DNA of 35,068 nt from Polaromonas sp. (GCF_018780625.1 NZ_JADMJK010000090.1:1-35068); one strand, 5' to 3'; numbered from the stretch's first letter, positions 17,088-26,272 are shown. Made by a program: numbers and translations. The notes: a model not told the origin generated them from the sequence alone.

Positions 17088-17101
17088 TTGATGTAAATCA
17101 A
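17088..17101 (+). promoter_or_regulatory. FNR/ANR-type binding site
   Basis: TTGAT-GTAA-ATCAA is a perfect match to the FNR/ANR consensus TTGATNNNNATCAA and extends to a 16-nt palindrome, CTTGAT..ATCAAG. Its centre is 72 nt before the ATG of the Blh-like gene. No good -10 is seen at the class II distance, so the exact promoter is unresolved. Confidence 0.6.
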
Positions 17102-17166
17102 GCAAGACCTCCAGGGTTACGCCCGCAGCGCCCTGTTTTTTTCAAGTCAACGACGAAAGCCCCGCC

Positions 17167-18045
17167 ATGCCGCAGCCACTCGCCATAGAACACTTCTTTG
17201 ACGAAGACACCTCCACCTTCAGCTACCTCGTGCTGGACCACCGCACGATGCAGTGCGCGCTGGTCGACAGCGTGCTGGACTACGACCCCAAATCGGGACG
17301 CACCAGCACCCGGTCGGCAGACAAACTGGTGGCGCGCGTCCAGGCGCTGGGCGCGCAGGTGCAGTGGCTGCTGGAAACACATGTGCACGCCGACCACCTG
17401 TCGGCCGCGCCCTATCTGCAAAGCCAGCTGGGTGGGCGCATCGCCATTGGCGGCCGCATCACCACGGTGCAGCAGGTGTTTGGCAAGCTGTTCAACGCCG
17501 GCCCCGAGTTTGCCCGCGACGGCTCCCAGTTTCAGCGCCTGTTTGAAGATGGCGACCTGTTCACCATTGGCAGCCTGCCCGCGCGCGCCATGCACACACC
17601 CGGCCACACGCCGGCCTGCATGACTTACGTGATTGAAGATGGCGCGGGCACCGTGGCTTTTGTTGGCGACACGCTGTTCATGCCCGACTACGGCACTGCG
17701 CGCTGCGACTTTCCGGGGGGCGATGCGGCCGTGCTGTACCGCTCGATCCAGAAAGTGCTGGCCCTGCCGCCCGAGACCCGGCTGTATTTATGCCACGACT
17801 ACCCGCCCGGGGGGCGTCCCGAGGCCCACATGAGCACCGTGGCCGAGCAGCGCAGCGCCAACATCCATGTGCACATCGGCGTGACCGAGGACGCATTCGT
17901 AGCCATGCGCCGCGCGCGGGACGCCACGCTGTCCATGCCGGTGCTGATGCTGCCGTCCGTGCAGGTCAACATGCGCGCCGGAAAAATGCCGCCGCCCGAG
18001 GACAACGGCGTGCGCTATCTGAAGATTCCGGTTGATGTGCTGTAG
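17167..18045 (+). CDS. Blh/ETHE1-like metallo-hydrolase (persulfide dioxygenase family)
   Basis: A 292-aa metallo-beta-lactamase-fold protein. THVHADH (H72, H74, D76, H77), GHTPAC (H147), FVGDTLFMPDYG (D168) and LCHDYPPGGR (H210) give the metal ligands. The arrangement follows the ETHE1/Blh branch, which oxidises glutathione persulfide to sulfite in sulfide detoxification, rather than glyoxalase II. Nearby genes for a rhodanese and a TDT transporter fit that role. A perfect FNR box lies upstream. It stands alone on the plus strand, with a terminator-like hairpin after the stop. The substrate is inferred. Confidence 0.82.
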   Translation: MPQPLAIEHFFDEDTSTFSYLVLDHRTMQCALVDSVLDYDPKSGRTSTRSADKLVARVQALGAQVQWLLETHVHADHLSAAPYLQSQLGGRIAIGGRITTVQQVFGKLFNAGPEFARDGSQFQRLFEDGDLFTIGSLPARAMHTPGHTPACMTYVIEDGAGTVAFVGDTLFMPDYGTARCDFPGGDAAVLYRSIQKVLALPPETRLYLCHDYPPGGRPEAHMSTVAEQRSANIHVHIGVTEDAFVAMRRARDATLSMPVLMLPSVQVNMRAGKMPPPEDNGVRYLKIPVDVL

Positions 18046-18085
18046 GCGGGCCTGAGCACGGACCCCGCGCTGCTTGCCGCCCTTC

Positions 18086-18108
18086 AACACAAAGGGTTGC
18101 CCTTGTTT
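18086..18108. terminator. Bidirectional terminator-like hairpin
   Basis: AACACAAAGGG-TTG-CCCTTGTTT: a five-base core AAGGG/CCCTT, extended outward past one bulged A, with a TTGTTT-like tail on the plus strand and A/T flanks on both sides. It lies between the convergent Blh-like and DUF3422 genes. Confidence 0.45.
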
Positions 18109-18128
18109 GAGCACATTGACGCGCGGTT

Positions 18129-19499
18129 TCAATGCCCGGTGTGCAGCTTTCGGTGAATGCGCCGCGTGGTGCTCCAGACCGCCCACAGCACCAGCGGGAT
18201 CAGTGCCCCGGCCGCTATTTCGGGGTTGATCGGCACGCCCGCGCCCTTGAGCGCCTTGCCGCCGTAGAGCAGCAGGCTGACCACGTAGTAGGAGATCGCC
18301 GCGATCGACAACCCTTCCACCGTGCTTTGCAGGCGCAGCTGCAGTTCTTGCCCGCGCGTGAGCTTTTCCAGTAGCTGCTGGTTTTGCACCTCGGTGGCAA
18401 TGTCCACCCGCGTGCGCAGCAAGGCGCTGGTACGTGACACCCGCTCTGACAATGACGCGAGCCGCTGCGCGGTGGATGCCACGGTGGCAATGGCGGGCGA
18501 CAGCCGGCGCTGCATGAAGTCGCCCAGCGTTTGCGTGCCGGGAATGGGCTGCTCGCGCAATTCGGTGATGCGCTGGGTCACCAGCGTGTCGTAGGCGCGG
18601 GTAGCTGAAAACCGGTACACATGCTCGGCCGTGGCGCGCTCCACACGGGCCGCCAGCGATACCAGCGTGTCCAGCAGTTCCTGGTCTGACGCCGACTTGA
18701 GCTCGAGCCGCGCCGTGATGTCAGCCAGCGCGTCGTCTGACGCGGTCAGCATGGGGCCCAGCTGCTTGGCCACGGGCAGGCCGCGCAGGGCCATGAGCCG
18801 GTAGGTTTCGAGCTCCAGCAGGCGGTGCGAGATGCGGCCGACGCGCGTTTGCGTGGTGCCCGGCGGCACGATCACCAGCATGCGTTCAAAGCCGCTGGGG
18901 CGCAGCATGAAGTCGGTCACTGCCCAGGAGTGGCCGGCATTGCCCGTCACCGAAGCCACCACCGGGTGTTCGCCAAACCAGGCCCGGGCCTGCGCCAGCG
19001 TGTCGTCCACCGCCGCCAGGTCGCCATGCACCATGGCCAGCTTGATGGCCGCAATGGTGCGGCCCGGTATGCCGCGCAGCCATTCAGGCGCCAGCACCAG
19101 CGCGGACATCAGTTCGGGGTCAGACGCGCCAAGCTGTGCGTGCGCGGGCAAGGGCTGCACGATGGCGTAGCGGCTGAACTCGGTGTGCCGCTCCCACTTG
19201 ACGGTATAGCCCTCAAAGCGCAGGCGCAAGAAATTGCCCTGCAGGCTTTCGGGGGCCAGGTCCTGCTGACCGGGCAGCAGGCGCAGGTGCGCGCATTCCT
19301 GCTCGCGCGTGACGCCTTCATTGAACACGGCCACATACACCACCAGCGCCGGCACGCGGATGCGCGCGGGCGGGCGGGCATGCACCTCGTTGTGCAGCAT
19401 GGCGCGCTGCGCGTCGTCGTCGGGCAGCATGCGCTGCGCCAGTGGCACCGACGGTCTGGACGGCAGCAAGGCAGAAGGATGAACAAGAGGTGGATTCAT
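18129..19499 (-). CDS. DUF3422 family membrane-anchored protein
   Basis: A 456-aa protein. The N-terminal region has RAMLHNEVHARPPARIRVPALVVYVAVF, the family hallmark. A central helical region follows, and two hydrophobic helices lie at the C-terminus (IAAISYYVVSLLLYGG and AGALIPLVLWAVW). It is probably cytoplasmic with a C-terminal membrane anchor. The family is common in alpha- and betaproteobacteria and has no known function. The ATG at 19499 is plausible. Convergent with the Blh-like gene. Confidence 0.85.
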   Translation of the reverse strand: MNPPLVHPSALLPSRPSVPLAQRMLPDDDAQRAMLHNEVHARPPARIRVPALVVYVAVFNEGVTREQECAHLRLLPGQQDLAPESLQGNFLRLRFEGYTVKWERHTEFSRYAIVQPLPAHAQLGASDPELMSALVLAPEWLRGIPGRTIAAIKLAMVHGDLAAVDDTLAQARAWFGEHPVVASVTGNAGHSWAVTDFMLRPSGFERMLVIVPPGTTQTRVGRISHRLLELETYRLMALRGLPVAKQLGPMLTASDDALADITARLELKSASDQELLDTLVSLAARVERATAEHVYRFSATRAYDTLVTQRITELREQPIPGTQTLGDFMQRRLSPAIATVASTAQRLASLSERVSRTSALLRTRVDIATEVQNQQLLEKLTRGQELQLRLQSTVEGLSIAAISYYVVSLLLYGGKALKGAGVPINPEIAAGALIPLVLWAVWSTTRRIHRKLHTGH

Positions 19500-19573
19500 G
19501 GCGCTGAAGGTGTGGGTGACGGGGCTATTGTGCGGTCAATTTTTGGGGTCTTTCCATGAACCGCCTCCCGACT

Positions 19574-19653
19574 CGTCAGCGCGAGCGAAGCGCGGCGATC
19601 CATCGCCGAAAAAGCGCAGTCATGGATTGCCGCACTTTATTCGCAATGACAGG
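19574..19653. repeat. ~80-bp imperfect palindromic repeat
   Basis: Arm CGTCAGCGCGAGCGAAGCGC.. with GGCGATCCAT is matched by the inverted arm TGTCATTGCGAATAAAGTGC.. with GGCAATCCAT. About 22 of 32 positions agree. The motifs CATTGCGA and GGCAATCCA are those of a widely dispersed bacterial palindromic repeat. It lies in the 312-bp gap 19500-19811, which holds no gene. Confidence 0.65.
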
Positions 19654-19762
19654 GATAGATTGCACCGGCTCATGGTTCGTGTGCAGTTCTGGAACGGAAC
19701 AAGAGGCGCGCAACCGGCCTCTTGCCGGCGCGGGTTGGCATCGAGGCGCTTTCTGGATACAC

Positions 19763-19786
19763 CATATATCGCAGATTGCTTATATG
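19763..19786 (+). promoter_or_regulatory. Inverted repeat at the predicted -10 of the rhodanese gene
   Basis: CATATA-N12-TATATG is a perfect 6-bp inverted repeat overlapping a -10-like TATGAT, 26 nt before the ATG at 19812. The size and position resemble an ArsR-type operator (BigR/SqrR-like sulfide sensors belong to that family), but no regulator gene is in the window. No good -35 is visible. Confidence 0.35.
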
Positions 19787-19811
19787 ATCCAGCGTCAACA
19801 CTGGAGACATC

Positions 19812-20285
19812 ATGAAAAAAGTTACTTCACGCTGGGCCGTCAGCCTGAGCCTCGGTTTGGGCCTGGCGCTGTGCGCACCGGTCTGGGCCGACAACAAGGC
19901 TGCGGCCATCGACGAAATGGCGGGCTACCTGGAGTTTGTGGACTATGGCGGCGCCACCATTTTTCCCGAGCAAATCCCCAAGGACGAATACGCCAAGATG
20001 ATGGTCATTGACGCCCGCGATGCCGCGCAGTTCAGCGCCGCGCACATTCCCGGCGCCGTCAACATCGAGTGGCGCCAGGTGCTGGCCAAGAGCAGCCAGA
20101 TTCCCAAAAACAAGCCGGTACTGATCTACTGCAACACCGGCTCGCTGTCGGCCCAGGCGGGCTTTGCGCTGCGGGTGGCCGGCTGGGACAACGTGCGGAT
20201 TTTGCAGGGCGGCTTTGCCGAGTGGCAAGCCAAAGGCGGACTGGACGCCAACGCCAGGGCGGCAGGCGCACAGCCCAAGCATTGA
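19812..20285 (+). CDS. Exported rhodanese-like sulfurtransferase
   Basis: A 157-aa protein with a signal peptide (MKKVTSRW, hydrophobic SLSLGLGLALC, cut near VWA). A single rhodanese domain shows MVIDARDAAQFSAAHIPGAV, LIYCNTGSLSAQA with active-site C107, and ILQGGFAEWQAKGG. It probably acts in the periplasm, moving sulfane sulfur. GGAG lies 5 nt before the ATG. A 24-nt inverted repeat overlaps its -10. It is convergent with the TDT transporter, with a 12-nt gap. Confidence 0.88.
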   Translation: MKKVTSRWAVSLSLGLGLALCAPVWADNKAAAIDEMAGYLEFVDYGGATIFPEQIPKDEYAKMMVIDARDAAQFSAAHIPGAVNIEWRQVLAKSSQIPKNKPVLIYCNTGSLSAQAGFALRVAGWDNVRILQGGFAEWQAKGGLDANARAAGAQPKH

Positions 20286-20297
20286 TGCCCCCACGCC

Positions 20298-21299
20298 CTA
20301 CGCGCCGGCCGGCGTGATCATCGCTACCGGCTCAGGCGCCAGCAGCGTGCCTTCGCGCAGCCCCTTCACGGTGGCCAGCGACAGCGCGGCAATCACCAGC
20401 GTCGTCAGGGCCAGCACCAGCATCGCCAGGGGCTGAAACCAGCGGGCGGCATGGGGCGCCAGTTGCAGCGTCAGCGCGGCAAACGCCGCCAGCGGAAACG
20501 ACAGCGCCCAGAGCGTCACGCTGAACGGCTGCGAAATGGCGCGCTTGAAAATACCGGCCGACCAGACCAGGAAAAACAGCGCCACGCCCCAGGCCATCCA
20601 GGACAGCAGCGGCGACGCGCCCAGTTGCAGCGCGGCCAGGCCCGCCACGGCCGGCGGCGACACCGTGATGAAGGTGCTGGCCAGCAGCCGCTCGGGCCAC
20701 AGGCCTGCCGTGCCCACGCGCACGGCCAGCAGCGTGAGCAGCACCGGCCACAGCAGCAGCCCCAGGCCCAGCTGCGCCGCCGACCATTGCGAAGAACCCA
20801 GCGCCACGCCAGCCAGCGGCGCCAGCATGTTGCCGACCACGGGAATCAGCATCAGCGGCGTCAGGCTGGGCCAGACCAGGCCGCCCTCCTTGTTGCCCTT
20901 GAGCCAGCGCGACAGGACCCACACCGTGACGCCAAACTGCCAGGCCGCGCCCAGCACCCACAGCACCCTGGCGGGCGTACCGGCTCCGGTCAACGCGGTG
21001 GCGACGGTGGCCAGCAACAGCAGCGACGCCGGCAATGCCGCCACCAGCGGATGGCGCACCGGGTGCTTCAGGTCATCGGCCAGCGCCAGCGGATAACGTT
21101 GCCAGCGCAGCAGCGACAGCCCGGCCAGCAGCGCAAACACCAGCGCCGCCAGCGCGCCAAGCACCATCGCCCCGGCGCCCGCCGTGTCACCCAGAATGGG
21201 CACCGCGCTGTGCCAGGCCAGAGACAGCCCCGACAGGCCCATGACGACGACGAACCAGCCGGGCATGAGGAATTTGAGCGCAGTGGGATGGTGGGGCAT
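20298..21299 (-). CDS. TDT family transporter (TehA/SLAC1-like)
   Basis: A 333-aa integral membrane protein with about ten hydrophobic helices. It starts MPHHPTALKFLMPGWFVVVMGLSG, the 'P-x-WF..VMG' opening typical of the tellurite-resistance/dicarboxylate transporter family. The family includes TehA, SLAC1 anion channels, Mae1 malate carriers and Ssu1 sulfite pumps. The substrate cannot be read from the sequence. Proximity to the rhodanese and Blh-like genes makes sulfite efflux a reasonable guess, nothing more. Confidence 0.8.
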   Translation of the reverse strand: MPHHPTALKFLMPGWFVVVMGLSGLSLAWHSAVPILGDTAGAGAMVLGALAALVFALLAGLSLLRWQRYPLALADDLKHPVRHPLVAALPASLLLLATVATALTGAGTPARVLWVLGAAWQFGVTVWVLSRWLKGNKEGGLVWPSLTPLMLIPVVGNMLAPLAGVALGSSQWSAAQLGLGLLLWPVLLTLLAVRVGTAGLWPERLLASTFITVSPPAVAGLAALQLGASPLLSWMAWGVALFFLVWSAGIFKRAISQPFSVTLWALSFPLAAFAALTLQLAPHAARWFQPLAMLVLALTTLVIAALSLATVKGLREGTLLAPEPVAMITPAGA

Positions 21300-21480
21300 G
21301 AAGGGGACTCGGTTGCAAAGGGACGCGCGCGGCTTGGACCAACGCCTGGCAGGAGGGTGAAGAATAGCGCCAATGGGGCCGCGGCTTGATTTTCAGCCCG
21401 CGGCAGGCGGTGCCATGGCTTTGCGACATACTGGCGCGGGGCACTGCCCCATTTTTTCAACCGACTCCAGCGAGCAATCC

Positions 21481-22149
21481 ATGGCCACCGACACCGTAAC
21501 TATTTCAGGACGACGCCCCCGCCTGCTGGCCGTACTGGGGCTGCTGGTGCTGGCGGCCTTGCTGTGGTCGGGCGTGGCGCCTTATGACCGGGGCACCTGG
21601 CTGATGGAGGTCGCGCCCGTGCTGATGGCCGCGCCGGTGCTGCTGGCCACCTGGCGCCGCTATCCGCTGACGACGCTGCTGTACGCGCTGATTGCCCTGC
21701 ACGCGCTGGTGCTGATCCTGGGCGGCGCCTACACCTACGCGCGCGTGCCGATGGGTTTCTGGCTGCAGGATGCGCTTGACCTGGGCCGCAACCCCTACGA
21801 CAAGATCGGCCATTTCATGCAGGGCCTGGTGCCCGCCATGGCGGCGCGCGAAGTGCTGCTGCAGCGCGGCTACTTGCGCCACCAGGGCATGGCGGCGTTT
21901 CTCGCGGTCTGCACCGCCATGGCGATCAGCGCCGTGTACGAACTCGTCGAATGGGCCTCCGCGCTGGCGCTGGGCCAGGGCGCCGATGAATTCCTGGGCA
22001 CGCAGGGCGACCCGTGGGACACGCAGTCGGACATGTTTTATGCGCTGATCGGGGCGACGGTGGCGGTGACGCTGCTGCGGCGCTGGCAGGACCGGCAGAT
22101 GGAGGCGCTGCATGCGTCGCAGCAAGCTGCGCAGATGCCCCGACGCTAA
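21481..22149 (+). CDS. DUF2238 (YjdF-like) inner-membrane protein
   Basis: The protein is 222 aa from ATG 21481 (MATDTVTISGRRPRLL). It has about six hydrophobic helices. The family motifs are GGAYTYARVPMG, NPYDKIGHFMQGLVPAM, SAVYELVEWASA and GTQGDPWDTQSDMFYALIGA, with conserved Asp/His/Glu within membrane segments. Function unknown. The ORF-track start at 21373 lies in upstream non-coding sequence. It is convergent with the UPF0149 gene and divergent from the TDT transporter. Confidence 0.88.
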   Translation: MATDTVTISGRRPRLLAVLGLLVLAALLWSGVAPYDRGTWLMEVAPVLMAAPVLLATWRRYPLTTLLYALIALHALVLILGGAYTYARVPMGFWLQDALDLGRNPYDKIGHFMQGLVPAMAAREVLLQRGYLRHQGMAAFLAVCTAMAISAVYELVEWASALALGQGADEFLGTQGDPWDTQSDMFYALIGATVAVTLLRRWQDRQMEALHASQQAAQMPRR

Positions 22150-22176
22150 AAAATCAGCAGCAACCAGCCCTGATCT

Positions 22177-23022
<846 letters not shown>

Positions 23023-23036
23023 GGCAATGCAGTCCT

Positions 23037-23054
23037 GAGCCTCGCATGAGGCTC
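23037..23054 (-). other. Perfect 7-bp hairpin next to the UPF0149 Shine-Dalgarno
   Basis: GAGCCTC-GCAT-GAGGCTC. On the minus-strand transcript it ends directly before AGGA (23036-23033) and 14 nt before the ATG at 23022. It could affect ribosome access. No partner sequence was found. Confidence 0.35.
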
Positions 23055-23198
23055 TTATGGTGCAAGAGTGTATCTGCCGCGCTCCGGGCGCTTGCGCCGC
23101 AAGGCTTGCCCGGGTGCCGTCGCGCACCACTATTGCTGGCGTGATGGCGTTACCATCTGCCGCACACTTTGCCGCCCCTTTATCCAGAAAGAAACCCA

Positions 23199-24503
23199 AT
23201 GGCGATTTTTGACGACTCCGCACTCAAGCCCGGCGTGGCCAGGCGGGAGGTTTTTGGCTGGGCCATGTACGACTTTGCCAACTCGGGCTACACCACCGTG
23301 GTGCTCACGGCGGTGTTCAACGTCTACTTCATTGGCGTGGTGGCCAACGGGGCTGGATGGGGCACGCTGGCCTGGACGCTGGCGCTGTCGGCGTCCAATT
23401 TGCTGGTGCTGCTGCTGATGCCGGCCCTGGGCGCGTGGGCCGACGCGCACGCGGCCAAGCGCCGCCTGCTGATGCTGGCAACAGCGGCCTGCGTGGCGAC
23501 CACCGGCGCGCTAGCGCTGACGGGGCGCGGCGATTTGTGGCTGGCGGTGGCGGCGATTGTGCTGTCCAATTTTTTTTACTCGGTCGGCGAGTCGCTGACG
23601 GCGGCGTTTTTGCCCGAGCTGGCGCGGCATGAGGCGATGGGCAAGGTGTCGGGCTGGGGCTGGAGCTTTGGCTACTTCGGCGGCATGCTGTCGCTGGGGC
23701 TGTGCCTGGCCTATGTGCTCCACGCGCAGGCACAGGGCCAGGCGGCCACCGACTTTGTGCCGGTCACCATGCTGATCACGGCCACCGTCTATGGCGCGGC
23801 CGCGCTGGTGACGTTTGCGCTGCTCAAGGAACGCGCCCAGCCGCAGCGCACGGCACCGGCCAAAAGCTCGGCCTGGGCCGCGCTGGTGGGCAGCTGGCGG
23901 CAGGCGCAGCCCTACACCGACTTCAAGCGGCTGCTGCTGTGCGCGGTGTTTTACCAGGCCGGCATTGCCGTGGTGATTGCGCTGGCGGCGGTGTATGCCG
24001 ACCAGGCGATGAAGTTCTCGCAGAGCGAGACGATGGCGCTGGTGTTCGTCGTGAACATTGCGGCGGCCGTCGGCGCGTTTGCGTTTGGCTACTGGCAGGA
24101 CCGGCTGGGCCACAAGCCGGCGCTGGCCATGACGCTGCTGGTCTGGATTGCCATGGTGCTGATTGCCGCTTTAACGGAATCGCGCCCCATGTTCTGGCTG
24201 GCGGCCACGCTGGCCGGGCTGGCCATGGGCTCGTCGCAAAGCGGCGGCCGGGCGATGGCCGGCACCCTGATTCCGGCGGCGCGGCTGGCCGAGTTTTTTG
24301 GGCTGTGGACCTTTGCCGTGCGGCTGGCCGCCATCATCGGCCCCGTCACCTACGGCCTGGTGACCTGGCTGACGCACAACAACCACCGGCTGGCGATTTT
24401 GGCGACCGGCAGCTTTTTTGTGATCGGGCTGGCGCTGCTGCAGCGGGTCAACATGCAGCGCGGCACGGCCGCCGGACTAAACGAATCGCTACCCTTTAAA
24501 TAG
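23199..24503 (+). CDS. UMF1-type MFS transporter
   Basis: The protein is 434 aa from ATG 23199 (MAIFDDSALKPGVARREV). About 12 hydrophobic helices. The opening VFGWAMYDFANSGYTTVVLTAVFNVYF and the segment GWGWSFGYFGGMLSLGLCL are typical of the UMF1/Atg22-like major facilitator family. Substrate unknown. The upstream TTG at 23169 is less likely. The last codons and stop (LPFK-TAG) lie inside a dispersed repeat shared with the convergent PIN gene, so the two coding regions overlap by 8 nt. Confidence 0.88.
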   Translation: MAIFDDSALKPGVARREVFGWAMYDFANSGYTTVVLTAVFNVYFIGVVANGAGWGTLAWTLALSASNLLVLLLMPALGAWADAHAAKRRLLMLATAACVATTGALALTGRGDLWLAVAAIVLSNFFYSVGESLTAAFLPELARHEAMGKVSGWGWSFGYFGGMLSLGLCLAYVLHAQAQGQAATDFVPVTMLITATVYGAAALVTFALLKERAQPQRTAPAKSSAWAALVGSWRQAQPYTDFKRLLLCAVFYQAGIAVVIALAAVYADQAMKFSQSETMALVFVVNIAAAVGAFAFGYWQDRLGHKPALAMTLLVWIAMVLIAALTESRPMFWLAATLAGLAMGSSQSGGRAMAGTLIPAARLAEFFGLWTFAVRLAAIIGPVTYGLVTWLTHNNHRLAILATGSFFVIGLALLQRVNMQRGTAAGLNESLPFK

Positions 24504-24541
24504 CGGACTGCGCCCGCACGCCAAGGGCCACCAGCCTTTTT
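24487..24541 (+). repeat. Dispersed two-hairpin repeat, copy C (at two gene ends)
   Basis: CGCTACCCTTTAAATAGCG, a middle GACTGCGCCCGCACGCCAA, then GGGCCACCAGCCTTTTTGAC. It aligns with copies A, B and D (GCTA..TTTAAATAGC, CCC, GGGC.AC.AGCCTTTTT). It supplies the TAG of the MFS gene (+), the TAA of the PIN gene (-), and the last ~13 codons of the latter. Its GGGC..GCC hairpin plus T5 could also act as a terminator for the MFS gene. Confidence 0.65.
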
Positions 24542-24915
24542 GACATCGAAAGAACATGCCGGTCCTTGCTCAGCAGCAGGGCTTGTCCGGCCACGGCCAG
24601 GTCAATGAACTTCTGGTCGTCGGGGTCGCTACAGGTCAGGCGGGCCTTGACGGCAACGGCCAGCAGGCGGGTGTGGCGGTCAAATTGCGCCAGCACCTGT
24701 TCGGCCGTGATTTGGTAAAAACCCAGGCGCGGCACGATTTGCGGGTAGTCCAGCACGCGCGCCAGCTCGTCGCGCATGGCTTGCGTGGCGATCCAGTCGA
24801 GTTCGCCGGCTTCAAGCGCTTGCTGGAGGGGTTGTGCCGCCGCGTCCGCGAACACAAACAGGTCCAGCACGATGTTGGTGTCCAGCACGACGGGCTGGCA
24901 GGCCTCAGTCGTCAC
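24496..24915 (-). CDS. PIN-domain protein (VapC-like, orphan)
   Basis: The protein is 139 aa from GTG 24915, overlapping the end of the RlmL-like gene by 11 nt. PIN features: VVLDTNIVLDLFVF (first acidic residue), central MRDELARVLDY (acidic), and C-terminal SDPDDQKFIDLAVAGQALLLSKD (two or more acids). This is a putative Mg-dependent RNase of the PIN_3 type. No antitoxin gene adjoins it, so it need not be a toxin. Its position behind an rRNA methyltransferase suggests an RNA role (inference). The C-terminal ~13 residues are encoded by repeat copy C. Confidence 0.82.
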   Translation of the reverse strand: MTTEACQPVVLDTNIVLDLFVFADAAAQPLQQALEAGELDWIATQAMRDELARVLDYPQIVPRLGFYQITAEQVLAQFDRHTRLLAVAVKARLTCSDPDDQKFIDLAVAGQALLLSKDRHVLSMSKRLVALGVRAQSAI

Positions 24916-26272
24916 GGCGCGGCGTGGCGGGCTGGTCTGTCTGCTTGGCGCGGGCCGATCCGGCCACCATGTCAAAGCGGAACAGCCGGCATTCGATCGG
25001 GCCGTTCCACATCGGCACGCGGCGCGATTCCTTCAGGCGCATCTTGCCGGGCAGCTTGAGGTCGGGCGTCAGGATGTGGGCGGTCCAGCCGGCGTAGTTC
25101 TTTTTCCAGTGCGCGGCGAGTTGCGGAAAGAAGTCGGAGGCCTCGTCGCCCCAGGCGTCCTGCGCCTGCTCGCGGCCGGGGTTGGCGGAGCGGTCGCGCG
25201 GGGCCTGTGCGGCTTCTGCGGCTTCGGGGCGGCGCAGCGGCTGGCCGAAATCGTCGACGTTCTGGCCGCGCTCGTCGCGCTGGTTGCGGCTTTGAACGCC
25301 TGAAATACCGGCCACGCCCGCCACGTCAATGCGCTCGCCGTAGGGCGGGTTCACCAGCATCACGCCAGTGGGCGCTGGCGGCATGCGCTGCAGCGCGTCG
25401 CCGCCGCGAAACTGCACGGCATTGGCCACGCCGGCGCGCTCGGCATTGCGCTCGGCAAAGTCGACCATGCGGAAAGACACATCGCTGCCATACACCGGCG
25501 CCGTGGGTTCGGTGATCGCATCCTCGGCCTGGTCGAGCAGGCCTTCCCAGACATGGCCCTGGAACGGCAGGTACTTCTGGAAGGCAAACTTGCGGTTGAT
25601 GCCGGGGGCGATGTTGCAGGCGATCTGCGCGGCCTCGATGGCGATGGTGCCCGAGCCGCAGCAGGGGTCGTACAGCGGCACGCCGTCCTTGCACAGCTGG
25701 TCCCAGCCGCTGGCGGCAATCATGGCGGCGGCCAGCGTTTCCTTGAGCGGCGCGTCGCCCTTGTCCTCGCGCCAGCCGCGCTTGAACAGCGGCTCGCCCG
25801 AGGTGTCGATGTAGATCGTCACGGTGTCGGTGGTCAGGTGCACATAGACACGCACGTCGGGCCAGTGGGTGTCCACGCTGGGGCGCACGTCGTTGAACTT
25901 GTGGCGAAAGCGGTCGGCAATCGCGTCCTTGACCTTGAGCGCGGCAAAGTTCAGGCTTTGCAGCGGGCTGTGCTGCGCCGTGATTTCGACCTTGAAGGTC
26001 TGCTTGGGCGTGAACCAGATTTCCCAGGCGACGTTGGCGGCCGCGTTGTACAGGTCCTGCTCGCTGCGGTACTGGCAGTGCTGCAGCTCGATCAGCACGC
26101 GCTGGGCCAGCCGGCTGTGCAGGTTGAGCTTCATCGCGTCGCGCCAGGAGCCCTGCAGCTGCACGCCGGCGCGCCAGGCTTTGCCCTGCGTGCCGGTGAT
26201 GCGCTGGACTTCGGTGGCCAGCAAGGCTTCGACGCCGGCGGCGCAGGGCAAAAATAGTTGAAGTTGATTCAT
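24905..26272 (-). CDS. THUMP-domain 23S rRNA (guanine-N2) methyltransferase, RlmL-like
   Basis: A 455-aa protein. The N-terminal THUMP region includes LFLPCAAGVEALLATEVQRI. The SAM-dependent domain shows LYDPCCGSGTIAIEAAQIA (SAM site) and MLVNPPYGERI (catalytic motif). The C-terminal part resumes with DFFPQLAAHWKKNYAGWTAHILT. Expected product is m2G2445 in 23S rRNA, as in RlmL. Between NPPYGERI and DFFPQL is a ~65-residue polar low-complexity insert (GVQSRNQRDERGQNVDD.., APRDRSANPGREQAQD). It lacks the second methyltransferase domain of E. coli RlmKL. Followed by the overlapping PIN gene. Confidence 0.9.
   Translation of the reverse strand: MNQLQLFLPCAAGVEALLATEVQRITGTQGKAWRAGVQLQGSWRDAMKLNLHSRLAQRVLIELQHCQYRSEQDLYNAAANVAWEIWFTPKQTFKVEITAQHSPLQSLNFAALKVKDAIADRFRHKFNDVRPSVDTHWPDVRVYVHLTTDTVTIYIDTSGEPLFKRGWREDKGDAPLKETLAAAMIAASGWDQLCKDGVPLYDPCCGSGTIAIEAAQIACNIAPGINRKFAFQKYLPFQGHVWEGLLDQAEDAITEPTAPVYGSDVSFRMVDFAERNAERAGVANAVQFRGGDALQRMPPAPTGVMLVNPPYGERIDVAGVAGISGVQSRNQRDERGQNVDDFGQPLRRPEAAEAAQAPRDRSANPGREQAQDAWGDEASDFFPQLAAHWKKNYAGWTAHILTPDLKLPGKMRLKESRRVPMWNGPIECRLFRFDMVAGSARAKQTDQPATPRRDD

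Noticed and set aside
24496-24915. Type II toxin-antitoxin module at the PIN gene
   Set aside because: No antitoxin-like small gene on either side. The gene is coupled to the RlmL-like methyltransferase instead.
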